A stretch of DNA of 64,000 bases from Paenibacillus sp. 453mf (GCF_900116105.1 NZ_FPAC01000001.1:1664862-1728861); one strand, 5' to 3'; shown: positions 26,574 through 35,427, counted from the stretch's first letter. The notes: generated by a model from the letters alone, not told the origin. Made by a program: numbers and translations.

Positions 26574-27029
26574 CTAGAGCCTCGCGAACGTAATGTAATC
26601 GACTTGGACAGGCTCTGCTGATTCGATCCGAAGTGCCCGGTTGATCTGTCCTCGGTGATATTGCCCATGTAAGAGGACCTGTAACAAAATGTCCCGCACG
26701 GACGATCTGAACGTAACCCCGGTCTGGTTCGTATATTCGATCACCCCGTCCAACTCAGATTCTTCAAGTTCTTCGATATAGACGCGATATTGCTCGGCGT
26801 TTTCTTTGAACATCGTCCGGATTTCCGTAAGATCTTCCGCTTCTTCCCATAACGAATATTGTGCACTGTCCTTGCCTTGCAATCGGGACAGCCAGATTTG
26901 TTCTGCGACCGCGACGTGGCGAACCAGCTTCAGTAGGTCCCTGTTCTTCATCTTACTCTCCTCAAGCGCATCCATAATTTGCTCGTCCGCCCAGTACAGG
27001 TGATCCATCATGCATTTGATCGTCTTCAT
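26574..27029 (-). CDS. DinB-family protein
   Basis: The 151-residue four-helix protein starts MKTIKCMMDHLYWADEQIMD. Potential metal ligands are His in MDHLYWA, His in LVRHVAVAEQIWLSRL, and the LLHGQYHRGQINR helix. DinB/YfiT proteins are metal-binding, some acting as thiol-dependent transferases; its own role is unknown. GAGGAGG precedes the start and is the end of site N, so expression may depend on the junction. It is intact, unlike the DinB copy at 18.1 kb. Confidence 0.85.
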   Translation of the reverse strand: MKTIKCMMDHLYWADEQIMDALEESKMKNRDLLKLVRHVAVAEQIWLSRLQGKDSAQYSLWEEAEDLTEIRTMFKENAEQYRVYIEELEESELDGVIEYTNQTGVTFRSSVRDILLQVLLHGQYHRGQINRALRIESAEPVQVDYITFARL

Positions 27030-27040
27030 TTCGGTTTCCT

Positions 27041-27108
27041 CCTCTGCCCGTTAGCTTAACGAAGAAAAAAGGAGCAACAGCCAACCGGCAACTGTTCGAT
27101 GGTTAAAT
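27041..27108 (-). repeat. attC-like site N
   Basis: Minus strand: ATTTAAC (exact RYYYAAC) contains the stop codon of the gene at 27103. A stem GTTGCCGGTTGGC follows, then TTAAGCTAACGGGCAGAGGAGG, which runs into the ribosome site of the DinB gene. Confidence 0.65.
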
Positions 27109-27858
27109 CAATAGACGAGAAACTAGTGAGTCAGCCTCATGATTATACCCTAATAAACGAAGATCATTGGCAATTCGATCAATTAAGGTTTTATCACCAG
27201 AGCAAGTATGTTGAAGATGGCGAACGAGAGCTAACATGTCTATAATTTCATTAGACACTGCTGGCATGAATTGTTTGATACCTACTGAATCTAGAGTATT
27301 TACAGTTACTTGGAATGATCTTTCTATACGAAGATTGTTTATATAGGTAAAAGGCTTCCCTATAGGCAATATGTTGAACCTATTCTTTACTTCATTTAAC
27401 ACTCTTCCTTTTTCGAACTTCCACCGATCATGATCAAACCATTCTGAATTACTATCCCTATTTTGTTCTTCTTGGAGATGACTTAAGTACTGATCTTCAT
27501 TTTGGAATTCATTCCATGCTAACGATTCATTGTAAAAGTGAAGTGAAAAAAAATCATTTATATTCTTCGCAACTATACGAACACGTTCATTATCCATAGG
27601 AGATACTCTAACTACTAAAGCTTCTTCTAAATCCTTAACTACTCCAAAATCCGTTAGGAGTGCAAAGTGTATTCCGTCTCCACCAGTGCTGGCAAATGGA
27701 ATGCTGTCTACGGGAGTACAGAAGTAACCATCTTGACTATAATCTAATCCGAGGAAAAGTCCTGATGGTTTTTCTAGATATGCAACCTCATTTGCAAAAT
27801 AACCTTCCCATTCCACAAGTTGTTGCAGCAATTTAGGTGCCTTGTAGTTGGAGTTCAT
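27103..27858 (-). CDS. Uncharacterised cytosolic protein, 251 residues
   Basis: No family is recognised with confidence. It is soluble, has no signal peptide, and shows GLFLGLDYSQDGYFCTPVDS and PFASTGGDGIHFALLTDFG, which is in the style of SMI1/SUKH-like immunity or barrier proteins; this is a guess. GAGGTGTAAT precedes the ATG. The stop codon lies inside the first box of site N. It is a lone gene in cassette orientation. Confidence 0.7.
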   Translation of the reverse strand: MNSNYKAPKLLQQLVEWEGYFANEVAYLEKPSGLFLGLDYSQDGYFCTPVDSIPFASTGGDGIHFALLTDFGVVKDLEEALVVRVSPMDNERVRIVAKNINDFFSLHFYNESLAWNEFQNEDQYLSHLQEEQNRDSNSEWFDHDRWKFEKGRVLNEVKNRFNILPIGKPFTYINNLRIERSFQVTVNTLDSVGIKQFMPAVSNEIIDMLALVRHLQHTCSGDKTLIDRIANDLRLLGYNHEADSLVSRLLI

Positions 27859-28384
27859 ATTACACCTCGCAGTGTATTTTTATTTGAATGTATGTAATTT
27901 ATAATTAACAATTTAACAATAAAATTTTTGTAGAATTAATGTTTAGGAACAACATCTTATACATTCGCCAATTTGCCTATAATTCCCCTTTTTACTAGAC
28001 AGGAAAATTACTTGTCCCCCGTAAACTGTCGCCTATTCACTAAATACATCTTCTCCCCATGTTAAAGCTACCGGAATCGTTAATTAGAACATGTCGAAAG
28101 AGTCCCAATAATTAACCCAATTTCGGTATTGGCTATACTCGATCTTAAAATGCTTCCCTTCAGGTATGTAATAGGCGGACGGACGCAATTTAAAAATGAT
28201 GACCTCTTTTAAATTTGATAATTAGGTGAATCAATTTCATATCCGCCTTTTTAATGAGTTATGAAATTGATTCAGGTAAGTAGCGAATTTTATTATCTTG
28301 GAGATGGAGATGGAATCTTGTATCAATCGTATAATTTGGGCAGTCGTACCCTCACTAGTAAACTCAAATTTTAACGTAAATATA
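27859..28384 (-). pseudogene. Intergenic region with a gene scrap
   Basis: On the minus strand, about 28190-28015 reads KLRPSAYYIPEGKHFKIEYS and QYRNWVNYWDSFDMF, stop, LTIPVALTWGEDVFSE, stop. This looks like a short damaged gene rather than random sequence. The family is unknown. Nothing else is seen. Confidence 0.4.
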
Positions 28385-28452
28385 GAAAATGGAGCAGATG
28401 CCAATCGGCATCTGCTCCATTATGTTTTCAATCAACTAAGGTTTCCCGTTAG
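28385..28452 (-). repeat. attC-like site O
   Basis: Minus strand: CCCTAAC, GGGAAACC, TTAG, then a perfect stem GGAGCAGATGCC/GGCATCTGCTCC. The distal boxes are not clear. Its stem and first box resemble those of J and M. Confidence 0.55.
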
Positions 28453-28514
28453 GGAGCGAAATGATACTAATTATAATTTGGTGCGTTGCAAACACTTTAG
28501 AAAAGTTTAATTCA

Positions 28515-28733
28515 CTAAGATATTTCTTTGGGTTTTGAATTCTCATAGTAATCTTCCCATAGAGGGCTGATGTATTTTTCTAATGATTTTACGATATCAT
28601 CTCTTCTGCTCTCTTCGACATTTACAGTGTCGTTTAATATATCATTTCTAATTCGTATGAGTACAAATAAAGGAGGTAATTCAGCCTCGCGGAGAGCCTT
28701 AATCATGATATCTTCTTGTGGAGAAATATCCAT
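28515..28733 (-). CDS. Small hypothetical protein, 72 residues
   Basis: ATG at 28733 (MDISPQEDIMIKALREAELP) is preceded by GGAAG; the longer frame from 28769 lacks support. The product is a charged, soluble alpha-helical protein (SRRDDIVKSLEKYISPLWED). No family is recognised. Confidence 0.6.
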   Translation of the reverse strand: MDISPQEDIMIKALREAELPPLFVLIRIRNDILNDTVNVEESRRDDIVKSLEKYISPLWEDYYENSKPKEIS

Positions 28734-28864
28734 AACATATATCTTCCTTTCTATAGATAATACATACAAATATATACCAGTATACCAGTGATTTCTGCCA
28801 TTTTCTATTTCATATACCTCAGTAAAAACTAGTTCAAGACGCAGTTTTGATCATTATCAAAACT

Positions 28865-28933
28865 GCAAATGGGGCGACGCTGCAGCCGATTCTTGAGGCA
28901 ATGCATCAATGGGGACAGCGTAGACTACGGTAA
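28865..28933 (+). pseudogene. C-terminal scrap of an HxlR regulator
   Basis: The frame ANGATLQPILEAMHQWGQRR ends at a stop. GATLQPILEAMHQWGQ (16 residues) is identical to the C-terminal part of the HxlR protein encoded at 43961-44347. Nothing of the rest of the gene remains. Confidence 0.75.
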
Positions 28934-29500
28934 ACTTTTTTATTGTTCTTTTCACAGATTACTCGTACTTGCTTATTTAAATGACCTAACCCCAGTTTAA
29001 ATACTGGGGTTGGTGGGATATTACGCCTGAAGACACCGTAAAGCAATACTATATCTATTCTTGCCTTGTAAAAATAATTACCGTTTCTATAACAATTTAT
29101 AAATAAGGAACTATTGCTCGGTTAAGAACCTTTCTTGACGAAATTTATATTAGGGTGAATTTTTTAAACCACCTTTATTTTAACCCCCTACTCCTTAACT
29201 GTTTCCAAAAAACAAAACCCAATAGTAAGTTATGTTCATGCTGGAAATAGATCACTTGGCAAAAAATGCTTTTAAGTATGGGCAAGCGAAAACCATCCTG
29301 TCTTCCCGCACTCCTCATAAACATGACGTTCTCGCGGACGGCCTAATATTGAAAGGTGCAAATGCGGCAGCATTATCTAATTGAAATAAAAGGAGTAGTA
29401 AAAACCAAAAATGAACAGACGACAGTGTGCAAGATCTAACATAAATGAGTCCCTCTAGATACATATATTTTTCATTGAATAGGAAATGCTAATGATGTGA
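28934..29500. other. Intergenic region
   Basis: It contains a stem AACCCCAGT/ACTGGGGTT near 28988-29011, possibly a terminator, and a 49-codon frame from 29232 (MFMLEIDHLAKNAFKYGQAK) without ribosome site that I do not count as a gene. Confidence 0.35.
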
Positions 29501-29512
29501 AGGAGGATTTTT

Positions 29513-29698
29513 ATGCTTAATGTTAACAATTGGCTTGGACACCTCGCGCATAATTATGTCCTAATTGTGGTTGGAGCCATCATTTTCTTTGCTGTTAAAT
29601 CAATCCTTGGAATAATGACGTACCATCACTACAACAAAGAATTAGAACATTTACACAAGAAGATAGACCTTCTCTTAGCAAAGAGATCTGACGAATGA
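29513..29698 (+). CDS. Small single-pass membrane protein
   Basis: The 61-residue product has one transmembrane helix (NYVLIVVGAIIFFAVKSILG) and a charged cytoplasmic tail (KELEHLHKKIDLLLAKRSDE). GAAGGAGG lies about seven bases upstream, supporting translation. No family is recognised. Confidence 0.65.
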   Translation: MLNVNNWLGHLAHNYVLIVVGAIIFFAVKSILGIMTYHHYNKELEHLHKKIDLLLAKRSDE

Positions 29699-29715
29699 CA
29701 GATACTTACATCCAT

Positions 29716-30309
29716 GAATTTTATTAATATCCGGTCGCTTAGATTTTGCATTTTGTTCAGTAGAATCTGCATCCTAGCACGTGCGGTCCTCTTTTTAGCG
29801 GTCAGCAGGAGTAAGATAACTTCCCGCGCAGAGAACCTGGCAGCCAAATCCATCCAGATTGCCATAGGTGTCGTTGTAGCATTAGTAGTGAGATTTGGTA
29901 TAACTTGGCTCGCTGACAGCATGATCGGACTGCATATCCCGCAGTTTGCGGATACAGCGCTGTTCCTTTCCATTACCTTTTTCAGCTTTTTCCTTTTGAT
30001 CTCCGCGGTGATGTCCTTGTGAGCATCAAAGGAATTGCCATTTTTGCCTTGATTCTGTTCTTGGGGGCACCCCTGCTTGCTGTAGCTCCGGAAATGATGT
30101 CTCCTTTCTACCGGGACTGGGTGTACACATGGCTGCCGATGCGTTTTATGGTGGAAGGACTTCGAGACCTGTTCTTCTTCGGCAAAAGACTGAACTGGAA
30201 TCATGCTGTATCCACTCTTACTTGGATCGGTCTGGGGAGCGCTGTCGTCATCTTGGCTTCCGCATGGAAGCCGCGAGCGGCTGAACAGTCATATAAAATT
30301 GAAGGGTAG
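29716..30309 (+). pseudogene. 3' remnant of a DUF3533/YhgE-type membrane protein
   Basis: Two overlapping frames together give the C-terminal half of a YhgE/Pip or DUF3533-type membrane protein: IQIAIGVVVALVVRFGITWL and FLSITFFSFFLLISAVMSL, then, after a shift at about 30020, IKGIAIFALILFLGAPLLAV and WVYTWLPMRFMVEGLRDLFF, ending at 30309. The N-terminal half is missing and the middle is frameshifted. Confidence 0.65.
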
Positions 30310-30360
30310 TATAAAGATGCATGCGACTGGTGGGACTGACCTCTTAATGTGATACAAATT

Positions 30361-30424
30361 AAAACACCTTCAAGAAAATTGAACCATTTCGTTAGATATG
30401 GAGACAATCTTGAAGGTGTTTTTG
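30361..30424. terminator. Long inverted repeat, terminator-like
   Basis: AAAACACCTTCAAGA and TCTTGAAGGTGTTTTT flank about 35 bases. It lies between the remnant above and the coat operon and could act in both directions. Confidence 0.55.
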
Positions 30425-30435
30425 CATTGGCAGCA

Positions 30436-30470
30436 AAACCGGCTGTATAGCCACAGCCGGCTCTCTGCTA
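30436..30470 (-). terminator. Terminator of the coat-protein operon
   Basis: Minus strand CCGGCTGTGGCTATACAGCCGG is followed by TTTTGC, shortly after the stop codon at 30488. Confidence 0.7.
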
Positions 30471-30487
30471 ATCATGTGTGCTAAATA

Positions 30488-30793
30488 TTATGGTGTGGGA
30501 AAGGGAATGCTCTGCGCCGTTTCAATCTGCTGCAGATCGACGCTGAACTGTTCCTGCACGCTGAAGGGATGATACAATCCCTTGGCAATTGCATATTCGG
30601 TGATCTTCTCATGCGTATCGATCGCCTGTTCCAATTGACGTTCCAGAACAACCTTTATTTCCGGGGTGACGCATTCCGTTACGGCCATTGCTAAATTCCG
30701 GACGCCGCTCTTGGCCGTAGCCAGAAAGTCCATTGCGATCACATCATCCGTCATCTTGTTCATGCCAGTCATGTATTTCAGTACGGGATTCAT
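30488..30793 (-). CDS. CotF-type spore coat protein
   Basis: The 101-residue product (MNPVLKYMTGMNKMTDDVIA, then MDFLATAKSGVRNLAMAVTE) is a helical protein of the CotF/ferritin-like coat family. It ends in YHPFSVQEQFSVDLQQIETA, the conserved C-terminal part. It is paralogous to the product at 32168. AAAGGAGA precedes the ATG, and its start overlaps the stop of the gene upstream. It is the last gene of a five-gene operon. Confidence 0.82.
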   Translation of the reverse strand: MNPVLKYMTGMNKMTDDVIAMDFLATAKSGVRNLAMAVTECVTPEIKVVLERQLEQAIDTHEKITEYAIAKGLYHPFSVQEQFSVDLQQIETAQSIPFPTP

Positions 30794-30999
30794 TGCAGCG
30801 TCTCCTTTCCTTTTGTCAGGATCTCAGCGAGCTCGACCAGCTGATCGGATGACATGGCGGCATCCTCCTGAAGAATAAGCTTCAGCTCGGGGTCCATGAC
30901 CAGGGCCTGCATCGTCTTGGACTTCGTCATGCAGACCGTCTTGAAGGCAGCAATCTCATGCACCTCCAAGGCTTCATGCATTGCATACGTTGGATTCAT
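30790..30999 (-). CDS. Small CotF-partner coat protein
   Basis: The 69-residue helical protein (MNPTYAMHEALEVHEIAAFK) has the motif ..LEVHEIAAFKTVCMTKS.TM. found also in the product at 32568 ([20 protein letters not shown]). These small proteins pair with CotF-like proteins and probably form a two-subunit coat component. Its stop overlaps the next start (ATGA). Confidence 0.78.
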   Translation of the reverse strand: MNPTYAMHEALEVHEIAAFKTVCMTKSKTMQALVMDPELKLILQEDAAMSSDQLVELAEILTKGKETLQ

Positions 31000-31031
31000 C
31001 TAGATTTCACTCCCTCGTTTAATCAAGCTCT

Positions 31032-32171
31032 TTACGGCTTTAAAATAACTTTGATGCAGTTATCCGTCTTCGTATCGAAAATTTCGTAGCCGCGTTTGGC
31101 CTCGCTCAGCGGAATAACGTGCGTAATGATATCGGACACGTTGACCTTTCCTGTCGTTACCAGTTCATACATGTAGGGCATATAATGAATGACCGGTGCT
31201 TGTCCGGAGCGAATGGCTATATTGCGCTGCATGATATCACCCAGCGGAAATCCGTTGTAGCGGCCGCCATATACGCCGGTAATTTGAATGGTACCGCCTT
31301 TGCGGACCGCTTGGGAAGCAATAATCAAAGCGCTCATGGTGCCGCCTTGCAGCTTCAGACCGCTCGCCAGGTACTCGAGATCGCTCATTTTCCCGTCCAT
31401 GCCCACCGCGTCGATGACCACGTCTGCTCCACCCTTGGTGATTTCCTTCAGGTAGCTACCGACATTTTCATGTTGCTCGAAATTGACGGTTTCGACGTTA
31501 TTGTTCTTTTTGGCATGCTGCAGCCGGTAATTTACGTAGTCTACGGCGATAACCCGCTTCGCACCTTTAAACCAGCAGAACTTTTGAGCAAGCAGTCCAA
31601 CCGGACCGCAGCCAAGCACGATTACGGTATCGCCCTGTTTCACGCCCGCATTATCAACGCTCCAAAAAGCGGTCGTCATCGCATCGGCGATCAAAGCAAG
31701 GCTTTCATCCGGCTGCTCGTTGCTTTCCGGAATTTTAAAGTGCGTGAAATTGGCGAACGGAACCCGCAAGTATTCGGCCTGCCCGCCAGGATATCCGCCG
31801 GTCGTTCCCGAGTATCCGAAATACGCTCCCATATCTCCGTTATCATTGGAATTGTCGCACTGGCTCTCCAGATGATTTTTACAGTAAAAGCATTCGCCGC
31901 AAGCAATATTGAACGGGATTATGACGCGGTCGCCCTTTTTCAGCTTGGTGACTTCGGGTCCGACTTCCTCTACGATCCCCATCGGCTCATGCCCTATGAC
32001 GTAATCCTCCTGCAGGTTGGGAATCATACCGTGAATCAGGTGCAAATCGGAGCCGCAAATGGCGGTGCTGGTCAGCTTGACAATCATGTCATCCGGCTTT
32101 TGAATTTTCGGATCGGGAACGTCTTTGACAACGACGTTTTTGACCCCTTGGTACGTCACTGCTTTCATCAT
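31032..32171 (-). CDS. Zinc-dependent alcohol/formaldehyde dehydrogenase
   Basis: The 379-residue medium-chain dehydrogenase has the catalytic zinc site [10 protein letters not shown] and [13 protein letters not shown] Cys-rich structural-zinc loop follows ([16 protein letters not shown]), then the Rossmann motif [14 protein letters not shown]. It belongs to the glutathione-independent formaldehyde dehydrogenase-like/threonine-type group by eye. The start overlaps the stop of the gene upstream (ATGA). Lying between two pairs of coat genes, it may act in the sporulating mother cell. Confidence 0.88.
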   Translation of the reverse strand: MMKAVTYQGVKNVVVKDVPDPKIQKPDDMIVKLTSTAICGSDLHLIHGMIPNLQEDYVIGHEPMGIVEEVGPEVTKLKKGDRVIIPFNIACGECFYCKNHLESQCDNSNDNGDMGAYFGYSGTTGGYPGGQAEYLRVPFANFTHFKIPESNEQPDESLALIADAMTTAFWSVDNAGVKQGDTVIVLGCGPVGLLAQKFCWFKGAKRVIAVDYVNYRLQHAKKNNNVETVNFEQHENVGSYLKEITKGGADVVIDAVGMDGKMSDLEYLASGLKLQGGTMSALIIASQAVRKGGTIQITGVYGGRYNGFPLGDIMQRNIAIRSGQAPVIHYMPYMYELVTTGKVNVSDIITHVIPLSEAKRGYEIFDTKTDNCIKVILKP

Positions 32172-32554
32172 GCCTGACTTTCCTCCTTATGCTCATCCGG
32201 CGTCCTGTCAAACATCCCTTTGCGCGACGTATCTCCCGGAAACAGGTTCATTCCGGCGATCATCGCCGTATTTTTGGCGGACAGCTGGTCCAGCTGATAT
32301 TGCTCTTGCAGCTCATACGGATGAAACCATTTTTTGCGAATCATGAGCTCGGTAATTTCCTGGTGCAGGGCAATGCCCTGTTTTAACTGTTTTTTGAGAA
32401 GCTCCCTGGCTTCTGGCGATACGGTCTCGGTCAGGGCAACGGCGGTATTGCGGACCCCTTCCTTGGCCCGGAGCAGAAAATCCATGGCGAATGTCATATC
32501 GGCCATTTCCGGCATGTTAAGTGAATTGATTGGATCTAAATAATCGTTGTTCAT
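32168..32554 (-). CDS. CotF-type spore coat protein
   Basis: The 128-residue product has [20 protein letters not shown] and [14 protein letters not shown], matching the CotF-type product at 30488 with a longer, charged C-terminus. AAAGGTGATG precedes the start. It is the second gene of the operon. Confidence 0.82.
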   Translation of the reverse strand: MNNDYLDPINSLNMPEMADMTFAMDFLLRAKEGVRNTAVALTETVSPEARELLKKQLKQGIALHQEITELMIRKKWFHPYELQEQYQLDQLSAKNTAMIAGMNLFPGDTSRKGMFDRTPDEHKEESQA

Positions 32555-32567
32555 TAGGTCATCACCT

Positions 32568-32813
32568 TTAATTTAGAATAGGGGTAGGCTTGCTTTCGGG
32601 AACTGGAGCCTGAAATGGAGCTCTTTGATAGACAGCTTTCAGTTCATGGATAGCCACCGTGGATTGATCAACATCTTTTTGCATGAGCGCCTTCAATTCC
32701 TGATCGAAAACGATCCCCTGCATTAGCTTGGACTTTGCCGCACAGAGCGTCTTGAAATTCAGCACTTCATGGAGATCAAGCGATTCGTGAGGGGCGAGTG
32801 AATTATATTTCAC
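32568..32813 (-). CDS. Small CotF-partner coat protein, first gene of operon
   Basis: The 81-residue product from GTG at 32813 has [20 protein letters not shown], paralogous to the product at 30790, with a Pro-rich C-terminal tail. GGAGG lies upstream. It heads the operon of five genes: partner, CotF-like, dehydrogenase, partner, CotF-like. Confidence 0.8.
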   Translation of the reverse strand: MKYNSLAPHESLDLHEVLNFKTLCAAKSKLMQGIVFDQELKALMQKDVDQSTVAIHELKAVYQRAPFQAPVPESKPTPILN

Positions 32814-32962
32814 GGTTAATTTGTACCTCCTTCATTTAACATGTTTGCAAGGATAGGTTATCCCTCTGCACAGGGCTTGATTCGGGCTCCTCCTTTTTTA
32901 CCGCATTCCAAAAAATGCCATCTAGGGGGCGCTCACGAAAAAAGGCTTCGGAATGTGAGATG
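32814..32962. promoter_or_regulatory. Probable promoter region of the coat operon
   Basis: Minus strand has GATAACC and CATGTTA about 15 bases apart, a weak match to sporulation-sigma elements (CATNNTA). Given the coat genes downstream, a sporulation promoter is expected here, but the spacing is off. Confidence 0.3.
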
Positions 32963-33129
32963 TTATTACCGTTCATCATTTGGTGGTCGGCGTAGATATC
33001 GCTCAAGAGACCCATGTAGCCAGGGCTGTCAGCTTTCGCGGGATGGCTTTAGGGAATCCGCTCCAATTTGGAAAATTTCGTGAAGGCTTCGAGCTTTTCA
33101 AGCATAGACTCTCCCTGAACGCGGATTAA
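32963..33129 (+). mobile_element. IS110-family transposase fragment
   Basis: The plus strand reads VITVHHLVVGVDIAQETHVA, then RAVSFRGMALGNPLQFGKFR and EGFELFKHRLSLNAD, stop. GVDIAQETHVARAV is the N-terminal DEDD motif region of IS110-type transposases. Only this stub remains. Confidence 0.7.
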
Positions 33130-33164
33130 TAACCAGTTCATCCCGCAACAGATCACAGCGAATA

Positions 33165-33243
33165 GTAGTACCATGTTCTTGTCTTGGCTCGGGCCAAGAA
33201 CTTGTACCGATAAAATAAAAAAGCCGCATATTATGCGACTTTG
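33165..33243. repeat. Hairpin repeat, copy 3
   Basis: CATGTTCTTGTCTTGGCTCG, then GGCCAAGAACTTGTACCG, AAAAAAGCCGCATATTATGC and GACTTT. It is shorter than copies 1 and 2 but has the same two stems. It lies outside the cassette-like region. Confidence 0.65.
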
Positions 33244-33372
33244 AAGGTATTCATGTTCTTGTTGTTGTCTGACAAATATATTTATTTGCTGCTACACTAT
33301 CTTTCTGCTCAAAAGCAGACGTAGATAATCCAGCACTGAATTTGAAAGAAGGCTCTCTCTTAATTAAAACAA

Positions 33373-33618
33373 TTATTGGTATACCGACAGCTCTTTTTCA
33401 ATTTCTTTCTTTATCAGGATGAGACACTCGTTAGATGTTTTTGCAAAGATTCTTTTTCCATTAACAAAAGCAAATGGTCTTCTTCCACACATTCCACAAA
33501 AGGAGAGACACTGATTTGCTATTACGGCTACGTCTGGATACTCAGCTTCCAATATTCCTTCAATATCGATGTCTAAGATAAATCCGCTGCTACAAATTTC
33601 AACGATGACGATTCCCAA
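33373..33618 (-). CDS. DUF1450 (YuzB-like) protein
   Basis: TTG at 33618 (MGIVIVEICSSGFILDIDIE) has AAGGAG upstream; the frame opens earlier without support. The 81-residue protein has a Cys motif CLSFCGMCGRRPFAFVNG, typical of YuzB/DUF1450, a thioredoxin-like or Fe-S-related family of unknown role. In Bacillus, yuzB sits near yumC, and here the YumC-type gene is next, so a shared redox job is likely. Confidence 0.82.
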   Translation of the reverse strand: MGIVIVEICSSGFILDIDIEGILEAEYPDVAVIANQCLSFCGMCGRRPFAFVNGKRIFAKTSNECLILIKKEIEKELSVYQ

Positions 33619-33684
33619 AAAATATGATCTCCTTTTCTTACAAATGCTAAAACCCAATTGGATGTAATTACCCTTTATGAAACA

Positions 33685-34683
33685 TCACTTTAACTTCATA
33701 TGGCTGCTGTGACCAGGAGAAAGCTTGGCTGTAGGATCTATATATACTTTAGCATTATTAATCGCTGTTGGAGCTTCTCCAAACCCTACTGCAATTAGCT
33801 TTAATTTCCCAGGATAGGTCGTAATATCTCCAGCTGCAAATATTCCGGGAATACTCGTTTCCATTCTTGTGTCTACTTGTATCGATCCATTCTGTATATC
33901 AAGTCCCCATTCAGCAACTGGTCCTAATGAAGAGATAAACCCGTAATTAACAATTAGTGATTGACAAGGTATCGCAATTTCTTCCCCTGACTTGGTTTTG
34001 ATAGAAATCTCTTCAATCTGGTCATCACCTCGAATTTGACTTATATCTACAAGAGTTAGGATATTTACACTTGATTTCATCAGTTTTTCTACACTATGCT
34101 CATGTGCTCTAAATTTATCTCTACGGTGTACCAAAGTAACCTTTTTGGCGATATTCTCAAGCATAAGTGCCCAATCAACTGCCGAATCGCCGCCCCCACA
34201 TACTACAACTTCCTGACCTTGAAAAGATTGTATATCATTGATAAAATAGTGGATTCCATTTTCTTCATACTTTCGAACTTCTGGTAGATCAAGCTTCCTA
34301 GGTTCAAAAGCTCCAACTCCACCCGCTATAATAACTGAACGTCCATAATGAATTCCTTTACTTGTAATAATTTTGAACTGACGCTCAGCTTCCTTAACTA
34401 CTTGAAGCACTTTTTCATCCAGATTAGTATCAACTGAAAATAACTTCATTTGTTCTTCTAAATTATTTACTATTTCTTGACCTGTTACTTTAGGGAAGCC
34501 TGCAATATCATAAATTTGTTTTTCGGGATATAATGCAGCAAGTTGTCCACCTAATTGAGGCATGCTATCAATAATCTTTACACTTGCTTTACGCATGCCT
34601 GCATAAAATGCAGCGAACATTCCTGTGGGGCCTCCCCCTATTATTATCATATCAACCATTTGATTTTCTGGGGACGAATTCAT
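33685..34683 (-). CDS. Ferredoxin--NADP reductase, YumC type
   Basis: The 332-residue protein is a thioredoxin-reductase-like flavoprotein without the CxxC active site. It has the FAD motif [20 protein letters not shown], the NAD(P) motif [18 protein letters not shown] and the closing PGIFAAGDI.  This is the type-2 ferredoxin/flavodoxin--NADP+ oxidoreductase. It would supply electrons to or from the ferredoxin encoded at 35484. Confidence 0.88.
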   Translation of the reverse strand: MNSSPENQMVDMIIIGGGPTGMFAAFYAGMRKASVKIIDSMPQLGGQLAALYPEKQIYDIAGFPKVTGQEIVNNLEEQMKLFSVDTNLDEKVLQVVKEAERQFKIITSKGIHYGRSVIIAGGVGAFEPRKLDLPEVRKYEENGIHYFINDIQSFQGQEVVVCGGGDSAVDWALMLENIAKKVTLVHRRDKFRAHEHSVEKLMKSSVNILTLVDISQIRGDDQIEEISIKTKSGEEIAIPCQSLIVNYGFISSLGPVAEWGLDIQNGSIQVDTRMETSIPGIFAAGDITTYPGKLKLIAVGFGEAPTAINNAKVYIDPTAKLSPGHSSHMKLK

Positions 34684-34726
34684 TACATACTCCTTTTTAA
34701 TCTAATTATCTTTAAATATATAAGTA

Positions 34727-35263
34727 CTAAACAGAAAGTGATTTTGACAGATGTAACATCTCGTCCACTAACTTTTTAATACGTCGATGATAATCGGGAT
34801 CATCGATTTGATTATCTTCGTCGAACAAGTCACTGTGAACAAATATATTTCCAGTCGGGACGATTCCCTTCAAAAAGTTGAGTATCGGCTTCAGCTGATG
34901 CTCTGCTACGAGAAAATGTTTGTCAGTTCCAGCTATAGTAACAATACCTGTTACTTTATTTTTAAATGCATCGACCGGTAGATGATCTAATAGATTTTTC
35001 AAGGCCCCTGTAATCGAGGCTTGGTATATGGGTGTAGCTATGACAATTAAATCAGCATTCAATAATTTCTTCACTACAGTAACGGTATCATTATTATAAA
35101 ATTGGAGAGGCATTCCCTTAACAAATTCGATTTCATAATCCTTCAAATCGATTAATTCTGTTTCTACCTCAGGATAATTTAATTTTGAATGTTTAAGGAC
35201 ATCATTTACGATATTTGCTGTTTTTGATCCCGATAGAGAACCGGACAAACCGACAAGCTTCAT
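34727..35263 (-). CDS. NADPH-dependent FMN reductase
   Basis: ATG at 35263 (MKLVGLSGSLSGSKTANIVN) follows GGGGGAG; 178 residues. It has the flavodoxin-like opening GSLSGSKT and the IATPIYQASITGALKNLLD motif, fitting the SsuE/MsuE NAD(P)H:FMN reductases. It is paralogous to the product at 41090. It can provide reduced FMN to a two-component monooxygenase. Confidence 0.86.
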   Translation of the reverse strand: MKLVGLSGSLSGSKTANIVNDVLKHSKLNYPEVETELIDLKDYEIEFVKGMPLQFYNNDTVTVVKKLLNADLIVIATPIYQASITGALKNLLDHLPVDAFKNKVTGIVTIAGTDKHFLVAEHQLKPILNFLKGIVPTGNIFVHSDLFDEDNQIDDPDYHRRIKKLVDEMLHLSKSLSV

Positions 35264-35391
35264 TCTTACTCCCCCTAATTTCAATTCACTTTTTAGAGCT
35301 TCACTTTCTAAGTATTAAAAAAAATAGATTCAGATGTCAATGGTAAATATATTTTTTATATAAAAATATTGAAAAAGTATTTTCTATCGAG

Positions 35392-35427
35392 TATTATCAA
35401 ATATATCAATGTTCAATCTTGATAATA
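35392..35427. promoter_or_regulatory. Operator-like dyad before the ferredoxin gene
   Basis: TATTATCAA and TTGATAATA form a perfect nine-base inverted repeat with an 18-base spacer in the intergenic region between the FMN reductase and ferredoxin genes. It is a candidate target for the SufR-like regulator. A partial copy (ATATTGATAA) occurs at about 38506 beside that regulator. Confidence 0.5.

Noticed and set aside
9335..28452. CRISPR array as explanation for the repeated sites
   Set aside because: Repeats are hundreds to thousands of bases apart with genes between them, differ in length, and no cas genes are seen.
29232..29384. 49-codon frame beginning MFMLEIDHLA
   Set aside because: No ribosome site, no family likeness and a noncoding neighbourhood.
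31119..32177. Long open plus-strand frame of 352 codons
   Set aside because: It lies antisense to the zinc dehydrogenase, which has full motifs, ribosome site and operon context; the antisense product has no family features.
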